Source: Chloroflexota bacterium (GTDB taxonomy: Bacteria; Chloroflexota; UBA6077). From it: a stretch of 18,943 nucleotides of DNA. Location: the NCBI GenBank assembly GCA_021806765.1, contig JAJZQR010000084.1, forward strand, positions 1 to 18,943, read 5' to 3'. Positions 13,751 through 18,943 of this stretch are shown piece by piece; position 1 is the first letter of the stretch, and each line of letters opens with the position of its first letter. The notes under the pieces were generated by a model. That model had not been told where the DNA came from and ran no database searches. It was given only the letters and a program-made list of their open reading frames with translations. The position numbers were made by a program, and so were the translations under genes.

Positions 13751-15028
13751 ATGAGCAGTACCTTCATGAAGGCCGAGCAGAGCTTCTTCACCTCGGAGTC
13801 GGTCACTGAAGGGCATCCGGACAAGCTGTGCGATCAGATCTCGGACGCCGTGCTGGACGCGATCCTGGCGCAGGACCCCGACGCCCGGGTAGCTTGCGAG
13901 ACCGCTGCCACCACCGGCCTGGTGCTGGTGGCAGGGGAGATCACCACCGACTGCTACGTGGACATGCCCGAGATCGTCCGGAGCACCATCAGGGACGTGG
14001 GCTACACCAGGGCCAAGTACGGCTTCGACGCCGAGACCTGCGGCGTGATCGTCTCCATCAAGGGGCAGTCCCCTGACATCGCCCAGGGCGTGAACAAGGC
14101 TCTGGAGGTGAGGTCCGGCGAGGCGTGGGATAAGGCAATCGAGGCCATCGGCGCCGGCGACCAGGGCATGATGATCGGCTTCGCCTGCAACGAGACCGAG
14201 GAACTGATGCCGATGCCCATCGCCCTGGCCCACAAGCTGTGCAAGCAGTTGGCGCTGGTGCGTAAGGAGAAGGTTCTCCCCTACCTGCGGCCCGACGGAA
14301 AGTCCCAGGTCACCGTGGAATACTCCCAGGGCAAGCCCAAGAGGGTCGATACCGTCGTCATCGCCGCCCAGCACGACCCGGTCACCGATTACGAGAAGAT
14401 CCGCGCCGACATCCTGGAGGAGGTCGTCAAGCAGATCATCCCAGCCGAGATGCTGGACGACAAGACCAAGTATTACGTCAATCCCACGGGGCGATTCGTC
14501 ATCGGTGGCCCCATGGGCGATGCCGGGCTGACCGGCCGCAAGATCATCGTGGACACCTACGGCGGCATGGCACGGCACGGTGGAGGCGCCTTCTCCGGCA
14601 AGGATCCCACCAAGGTGGACCGATCGGGCGCTTACATGGCCCGTTACGTGGCCAAGAACGTGGTGGCTGCCGGTCTGGCTGACCGGTTCGAGATCCAGAT
14701 CTCCTACGCCATCGGAGTGGCCCGACCTCTTTCCATCATGATCGAGACCTTCGGGACGGAGAAGGTGGCCTCGGCCAAGATCCTCGAACTGGTCAAGAAG
14801 CACTTCGACATGAGGCCGGCCGCCATCATCCACCACCTCCAGCTGCGAAGGCCCATCTACAAGGCCACCGCGGCCTACGGCCACTTCGGTCGCAACGACA
14901 TCGACGCCCCCTGGGAGATCATCGACAGGGCGGCCGCCCTGCGGGCCGAAGCGGGGCTGGGACCCATGGAGGTCCAGTCCAACAACGGCCACAAGGCCGG
15001 GAAGACCCTTGCGGGAACCGAGGCGTAG
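13751..15028 (+). CDS. metK: S-adenosylmethionine synthetase
   Basis: A 425-residue cytoplasmic enzyme that makes SAM from methionine and ATP. All signature motifs are visible: [20 protein letters not shown] with G21-HPDK, the hexapeptide GAGDQG (from G134), [21 protein letters not shown], and the P-loop-like [19 protein letters not shown]. It is slightly longer than the roughly 385-400 residues usual in bacteria. GAGAGGAG lies 8 bases before the ATG. It is last in the riboswitch-preceded series and is followed by a strong terminator. Having metK under SAM-I control is the classical feedback arrangement; here it is placed with the recycling genes, though the repeat before it could affect read-through. 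Confidence 0.98.
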   Translation: MSSTFMKAEQSFFTSESVTEGHPDKLCDQISDAVLDAILAQDPDARVACETAATTGLVLVAGEITTDCYVDMPEIVRSTIRDVGYTRAKYGFDAETCGVIVSIKGQSPDIAQGVNKALEVRSGEAWDKAIEAIGAGDQGMMIGFACNETEELMPMPIALAHKLCKQLALVRKEKVLPYLRPDGKSQVTVEYSQGKPKRVDTVVIAAQHDPVTDYEKIRADILEEVVKQIIPAEMLDDKTKYYVNPTGRFVIGGPMGDAGLTGRKIIVDTYGGMARHGGGAFSGKDPTKVDRSGAYMARYVAKNVVAAGLADRFEIQISYAIGVARPLSIMIETFGTEKVASAKILELVKKHFDMRPAAIIHHLQLRRPIYKATAAYGHFGRNDIDAPWEIIDRAAALRAEAGLGPMEVQSNNGHKAGKTLAGTEA

Positions 15029-15041
15029 CGGCTACTATTCG

Positions 15042-15070
15042 GGGGCGGGTCCATGGACCCGCCCCTTATT
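15042..15070 (+). terminator. Intrinsic terminator after metK
   Basis: GGGGCGGGTCC (15042-15052) and its exact complement (15055-15065) form an 11-bp GC stem with a 2-base loop, followed by TTATT. It closes the SAM-cycle unit 13 bases after the metK stop. Confidence 0.88.
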
Positions 15071-15090
15071 CAGGATCGGTTGGCAGGATC

Positions 15091-16092
15091 GTGACTCAGA
15101 CTGAACCCAGGGCCCTCATCACAGGAATGGCCGGCTTCGTGGGGAAGCACCTGGCCAGGTATCTGGCCGCCACCACCCCGGTCAAGGTCTACGGCATCGC
15201 CCTTCCAGGAGAACGTACCGCCGACATCGAAGAGGAGCTGGGTTCCAGACTCGAGGTGCAGACCGGCAACCTGATGGCCGCCGATCGGGTCCGTGAGATC
15301 GTCCAGGAAGTGAGGCCCGACTGGATCTTCCACCTGGCCGCCCAGGCCTTCGTACCCACCGCCTTCGCCGATCCGACGGGAACCCTGGTCAACAACATCA
15401 TCGGGCAGGTGAACCTCTTCCAGGCGGTCCTGGCCTGGGGGGAACGTCCCACCATCATGATTGTGGGCTCCAACGAGGAGTACGGGATGGTGAAGCCGGA
15501 TGACATCCCTGTCAAGGAAAGCACTCCCTTCCGGCCGGCCAACCCCTACGCCGTCAGCAAGATCGCCCAGGACATGCTGGGCTACCAGTACCACGTGGCC
15601 CATCAGTTGCCCATCGTTCGCGTCCGCCCCTTCAACCACATAGGCCCCGGCCAGAGCGATCGCTTCGTGACCTCCAATTTCGGCCGTCAGATAGCCGAGG
15701 CGGAGTTGGGATTGAGTCCTCCGGTTCTTCAGGTGGGCAACCTGGAGGCCGAACGGGATTACACCGACGTGCGGGACATCGTCCGGGCCTACCACCTGGC
15801 CGTGACTCGAGGGGTACCGGGCGACGTCTACAACCTGGGAAGCGGGCGAGCCGTATCGATACGGCAACTGCTCGACCTGCTGCTGGCGCAAAGCCGGGTG
15901 CCCCTTCGGATCGAGCAGGACCCCAGCAGACTGCGACCCTCCGACATCCCCCGCATCGTCGCCGACTCCAGCAAGTTTCAGGCGCTTACCGGCTGGAAGG
16001 CCGAGGTACCCCTGGAGCGCACCCTCACCGACATCCTCAACTGGTGGCGCGAGACCCTCCCTCGTTTGCCTATTCCCCCACGTACTCGCTAA
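15091..16092 (+). CDS. Extended-SDR nucleotide-sugar enzyme, GDP-6-deoxymannose reductase-like
   Basis: A 333-residue Rossmann-fold enzyme. NAD(P) is bound at G12-M-A-G15-F-V-G18. The catalytic residues are S127 in GSNEEYG, and Y153 and K157 in NPYAVSK. The stretches VRPFNHIGPGQSDRFVTSNF, RDYTDVRDIVRAYHLA and VYNLGSGRAVSIRQLLDLLL match GDP-4-keto-6-deoxy-D-mannose reductases (Rmd) and, less closely, GDP-mannose 4,6-dehydratases. The first would make GDP-D-rhamnose. Sequence reading alone cannot fully separate the two. GTG 15091 follows AGGA at a short distance. It comes right after the metK terminator and before a phosphomannomutase-type gene and manA, so it belongs with GDP-mannose-derived sugar supply for surface glycans. 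Confidence 0.88.
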   Translation: MTQTEPRALITGMAGFVGKHLARYLAATTPVKVYGIALPGERTADIEEELGSRLEVQTGNLMAADRVREIVQEVRPDWIFHLAAQAFVPTAFADPTGTLVNNIIGQVNLFQAVLAWGERPTIMIVGSNEEYGMVKPDDIPVKESTPFRPANPYAVSKIAQDMLGYQYHVAHQLPIVRVRPFNHIGPGQSDRFVTSNFGRQIAEAELGLSPPVLQVGNLEAERDYTDVRDIVRAYHLAVTRGVPGDVYNLGSGRAVSIRQLLDLLLAQSRVPLRIEQDPSRLRPSDIPRIVADSSKFQALTGWKAEVPLERTLTDILNWWRETLPRLPIPPRTR

Positions 16093-16149
16093 ACTAGCGC
16101 CAGAACAGAGTATAAGCAGCGGGCGACCGCACCTAGAAGGGGAGCCTGA

Positions 16150-16165
16150 GGGCCGGCACCGGCCC
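16150..16165 (+). other. GC hairpin upstream of the phosphohexomutase gene
   Basis: GGGCCGG (16150-16156), CA and CCGGCCC (16159-16165) form a short GC-rich hairpin; CTCTTTTG follows 11 bases later. It may be a weak terminator for the epimerase gene or a leader structure of the next gene. The gap 16093-16197 shows no convincing promoter. Confidence 0.35.
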
Positions 16166-16197
16166 CGGCGTCCCACTCTTTTGCTGAGGAGGCCCAG

Positions 16198-17625
16198 GTG
16201 GCAACAGAGATCAAGTTTGGCACCGATGGCTGGCGTGGCGTCATCGCCGACGACTTCACCTACGAGAACGTGCGGATCGTTGCCCAGGGCATCGCCAACT
16301 ATCTCAAAGACAGCGGCAAGGCCGCCAACGGACTGGTGGTGGGCTACGACTTCCGATTCGCCTCGGAGGGTTTCGCCGCCGCCGTGGCTGAGGTCGTGGG
16401 GTCCAGTGGTATCAAGGTCTGGCTATGTCAGGAAGCGGCTCCGACCCCCGCGGTGTCCTATTCCATCCTCGCCCAGAAGGCGGGGGGCGCGGTCATGGTC
16501 ACCGCCAGCCACAACCCGGGCATATGGAACGGCATCAAGTTCCGGCCCGAGTACGCTGGGGCGGCGTCGCCCGAGATCATAGAGAAGATCGAGGCCCAGG
16601 TTCGGCAGATCCAAGCCGGTGGCGGGGTGCAGCGAAGAAGGCTCGAAGAGCTGGTGAAGGCTGGCTTCGTCAACTACTTCGACCCGAAACCCGCCTATTT
16701 CGAGCAGATCGGGCGGCTGGTGGACGTGAACGCCATCAAGAACGCCGGCTTGAACATCGTTGCCGACGCCATGTACGGGGTCGGGGCCGGCTACTTCAGC
16801 GCCCTCTTGCGAGGGGGCACCACCCGGGTGCACAACATCCGCTCCCAGCGCAACCCCATCTTCCCGGGCATCAATCCGGAGCCAATCCCGCCCAACGTAG
16901 GGGAATTGATGGACGCCGTACGCACCAACAAAGCCGACGTGGGGCTTGCCACCGACGGCGACGCCGATCGGATCGGCGCGGTGGACGAGAACGGGAACTT
17001 CGTCAACCAGCTGCAGATGTACGCCCTCCTGTTCCTCTACCTTCTGGAGGTCCGAGGCATGCGGGGCCCCGCCGTGAGGACGGTGACCAGCACGGTGATG
17101 GCCGACAAGCTGGGCAAGCTGTACGGGGTGCCCGTGTACGAGACTGGCGTGGGGTTCAAGTACGTGGCGCCGAAGATGCTGGAGACGGACGCCCTCATCG
17201 GCGGTGAGGAGAGCGGCGGCTTCGCCTTCAAGGGGCACATACCGGAGCGCGACGCCTTCCTGGCGGGTCTATTCCTGCTGGACCTGAAGATCAAGCTGGG
17301 CAGGCCCCTCTCAGAGGTGATCCAGTACCTGTACGAGAAGGTAGGCGCCCACTACTACGATCGGCGGGACTTCCACTTCGATCCCGCCAGGAAGTCGGAG
17401 ATCACCCGCCGGGTCGCAGAGTACCGGCCCAGTGAGATGGACATGATGCGGGTGGTGGACGTCAACACCACCGACGGCAGCAAGTTCCTCCTGGAGGACG
17501 GAAGCTGGCTGCTAATCCGATTCTCCGGCACCGAGCCGGTGATGCGGATCTACACCGAAACTACCGATCCCGCGCGTGTCAATCGCATGCTGGACATGGG
17601 AGAGACCATCGCGGGCGTGCGGTAG
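16198..17625 (+). CDS. Phosphoglucomutase/phosphomannomutase
   Basis: A 475-residue alpha-D-phosphohexomutase that interconverts hexose 6- and 1-phosphates. All four domain signatures are present: phosphoserine S104 in TASHNP, metal-binding DGDADR (D253, D255, D257), sugar-specificity loop GGEESGG (335-341), and the phosphate-binding RFSGTEPVMRIY (from R441). The GEESGG loop binds the sugar hydroxyls in both glucose and mannose enzymes, so specificity is open. The manA gene follows by 91 bases and a GDP-deoxymannose-type enzyme precedes it, which supports mannose-6-phosphate to mannose-1-phosphate. GTG 16198 has GAGGAGG five bases upstream. No guanylyltransferase (manC) is in the window. Confidence 0.95.
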   Translation: MATEIKFGTDGWRGVIADDFTYENVRIVAQGIANYLKDSGKAANGLVVGYDFRFASEGFAAAVAEVVGSSGIKVWLCQEAAPTPAVSYSILAQKAGGAVMVTASHNPGIWNGIKFRPEYAGAASPEIIEKIEAQVRQIQAGGGVQRRRLEELVKAGFVNYFDPKPAYFEQIGRLVDVNAIKNAGLNIVADAMYGVGAGYFSALLRGGTTRVHNIRSQRNPIFPGINPEPIPPNVGELMDAVRTNKADVGLATDGDADRIGAVDENGNFVNQLQMYALLFLYLLEVRGMRGPAVRTVTSTVMADKLGKLYGVPVYETGVGFKYVAPKMLETDALIGGEESGGFAFKGHIPERDAFLAGLFLLDLKIKLGRPLSEVIQYLYEKVGAHYYDRRDFHFDPARKSEITRRVAEYRPSEMDMMRVVDVNTTDGSKFLLEDGSWLLIRFSGTEPVMRIYTETTDPARVNRMLDMGETIAGVR

Positions 17626-17716
17626 GGGGTGCCAACTCTGGTCCGCACCTTGCTCGCTGGGGGGTGATGCCGGGCCACAGGCCAACCAGAAGGCATGCTG
17701 GGAGGATGAATTCACC

Positions 17717-18832
17717 ATGGGATACTCAGCGCACCCCACCCTCTACCCACTCAAGTTCCGGTTTCTTCCCCACGAGAAGGTCTGGGGTGGCCAGAAGCTG
17801 AGGGGACTGCTGGGCCCGGAGGCCGGCGGTGGGGGCCGGATAGGGGAAGTGTGGGCAGTGTGGGATGGCCTCGTGGTCGCCAACGGCCCGTGGCAGGGGA
17901 AGACCTTGAAAGATCTGGTGGGAGAATTCCCCGGCGAGATCCTCGGCAACTCGGCTCTGAACCAGCCTGACATCGTCTTCCCCCTGCTGGTCAAGCTGAT
18001 CGACGCCCACGACACCCTGTCCGTGCAGGTGCATCCCGACGATAGCTACTCCCGTACGAGAGAGCACCAACCCCTCGGGAAGACCGAGATGTGGTACGTG
18101 CTCGAAGCGGATCCCGGAGCCCGCATAGTCCACGGATTGAACTGCTCCGTCGATCGGGCCGAACTCCGGCGTGCTCTGGATGCGACCACTGTCACCGATC
18201 TGCTGGACTACGTGGAGGTTGCCAGGGGCGACACGATTTTCATCCCGGCAGGGACGATCCACGCTCTCGGCAAAGGGATCATGGTATACGAGCTGCAGCA
18301 GTCGTCCGACCTGACCTATCGGCTGTACGACTGGGACAGGAAAGAGGCCGGTGTCTCCCGGGAACTCCACGTGGACAAGGCCCTGGACGTGGCTCGTCTG
18401 GAGCCCCTCCCCGCTCACAAGATCCGGCCGGTTGAGCTGAACGAAGACAGCTACCGGCGCAGCTTCCTGTGCGCGTGCCGCTACTTCACCGTGGAGCTGC
18501 TGAGGACGGGGTCCCGCATCCATCAGCAATTGGCCCAGCAGTTTCACATCATCACCGCCCTGGAGGGAACGGTTTCCCTGCGGCCTGCCGATGGTCAGGC
18601 CGAGGAGCTGCTCCTGCAGAGGCTGGAATCTGCTCTGGTGCCTGCCGGCCTTGGCGAATACGACCTTCTACCCGTAGGGGAACGGTGTGAGGTCATCAAG
18701 TCCTACGTTCCGGACCTCCTGAAGGACGTCGTCACGCCTCTACTGAAGGCAGGCGTCCCGACAGATGACATCGTCCAGCTGGGCGGTGATCCGAAGTACT
18801 CCGACCTGAGCCACCTGGTCGCGCAGGGCTAG
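17717..18832 (+). CDS. manA: Mannose-6-phosphate isomerase, class I
   Basis: A 371-residue cupin metalloenzyme that interconverts fructose-6-phosphate and mannose-6-phosphate, the entry to GDP-mannose. The zinc ligands are Q104 and H106 (SVQVHPDD), E124 (GKTEMWYVL) and H182 (IPAGTIHALGKG). YELQQSSDLTYRLYDWDR is the conserved substrate segment. It is longer than the roughly 315-residue Bacillus type: after a second cupin domain, about 50 residues (from ERCEVIKSYVPDLL) extend the C-terminus. ATG 17717 gives a natural N-terminus and has GGGAGG about 11 bases upstream; the frame stays open to 17576 inside the preceding gene, but those residues are not family sequence. It is co-oriented with the mutase, 91 bases downstream of it. 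Confidence 0.94.
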   Translation: MGYSAHPTLYPLKFRFLPHEKVWGGQKLRGLLGPEAGGGGRIGEVWAVWDGLVVANGPWQGKTLKDLVGEFPGEILGNSALNQPDIVFPLLVKLIDAHDTLSVQVHPDDSYSRTREHQPLGKTEMWYVLEADPGARIVHGLNCSVDRAELRRALDATTVTDLLDYVEVARGDTIFIPAGTIHALGKGIMVYELQQSSDLTYRLYDWDRKEAGVSRELHVDKALDVARLEPLPAHKIRPVELNEDSYRRSFLCACRYFTVELLRTGSRIHQQLAQQFHIITALEGTVSLRPADGQAEELLLQRLESALVPAGLGEYDLLPVGERCEVIKSYVPDLLKDVVTPLLKAGVPTDDIVQLGGDPKYSDLSHLVAQG

Positions 18833-18905
18833 GGGCCGGACGTCGAGAACCAGTGAGAATCGGGGGTAGTTGGTGGATACGCTCCCCGGCGAGTGTCGAG
18901 CGCCA

Positions 18906-18934
18906 TTGACAGACACCCCCGGCGGCCGTATACT
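18906..18934 (+). promoter_or_regulatory. Near-consensus sigma-70 promoter at the window edge
   Basis: TTGACA (18906-18911), 17 bases and TATACT (18929-18934) is the best sigma-70 match in the window. Transcription would begin near 18941 and leave the window, so the target (possibly a stable RNA or highly expressed gene) cannot be seen. The stretch 18833-18905 shows no gene. Confidence 0.8.
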
Positions 18935-18943
18935 GAAGATCGG

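Overview
The window is GC-rich, densely coded bacterial DNA with frequent GTG and TTG starts. Protein style (short AhcY, MetK, a deoxymannose-type epimerase, a PfkB kinase beside ahcY) and intergenic GCTGATAGCTGATAGC-type repeats suggest a Chloroflexota-like bacterium. That placement is inference; no rRNA or other marker is present to fix it.

Left part (about 1-7650) is a metal-homeostasis block. It starts with the tail of an unidentified gene. Next comes a sensor histidine kinase whose extracytoplasmic loop carries four Met-Met hexads, then a small secreted Gly/Tyr/Met/Trp-rich protein with related MMG motifs behind a set of TTCAC direct repeats. A P1B-4-type metal-exporting ATPase follows with a palindrome over its promoter. 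Convergent to it is an ArsR/SmtB repressor with a duplicated start region. A CsoR-family repressor and a His-rich CDF exporter share a promoter that has a CsoR-like palindrome in its spacer. Last are a MerR-family regulator and, behind a second MerR-like promoter, a previously easy-to-miss 42-residue Cys-rich protein. Three one-component metalloregulator families and one two-component kinase thus sit within 7.5 kb.

Middle part (about 7690-15070) begins with a 5'-truncated, frameshifted LysR remnant and apt. A textbook SAM-I riboswitch with its own promoter and terminator then precedes mtnA, mtnP, a PfkB kinase, ahcY and metK. The set can make SAM, recycle both of its nucleoside by-products (MTA and SAH), and return the purines through Apt (adenine) and, by inference, the PfkB kinase (adenosine). 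Two imperfect inverted GCTGATAGC repeats lie in the mtnA-mtnP and ahcY-metK junctions. A one-orientation relative is translated inside the histidine kinase. A strong terminator closes metK.

Right part (15091-18832) carries an extended-SDR nucleotide-sugar enzyme of the GDP-6-deoxymannose reductase/dehydratase type, a phosphogluco/phosphomannomutase and a class I mannose-6-phosphate isomerase. Together they fit supply of GDP-mannose-derived sugars for surface glycans. The window ends on a near-consensus sigma-70 promoter reading out of it.
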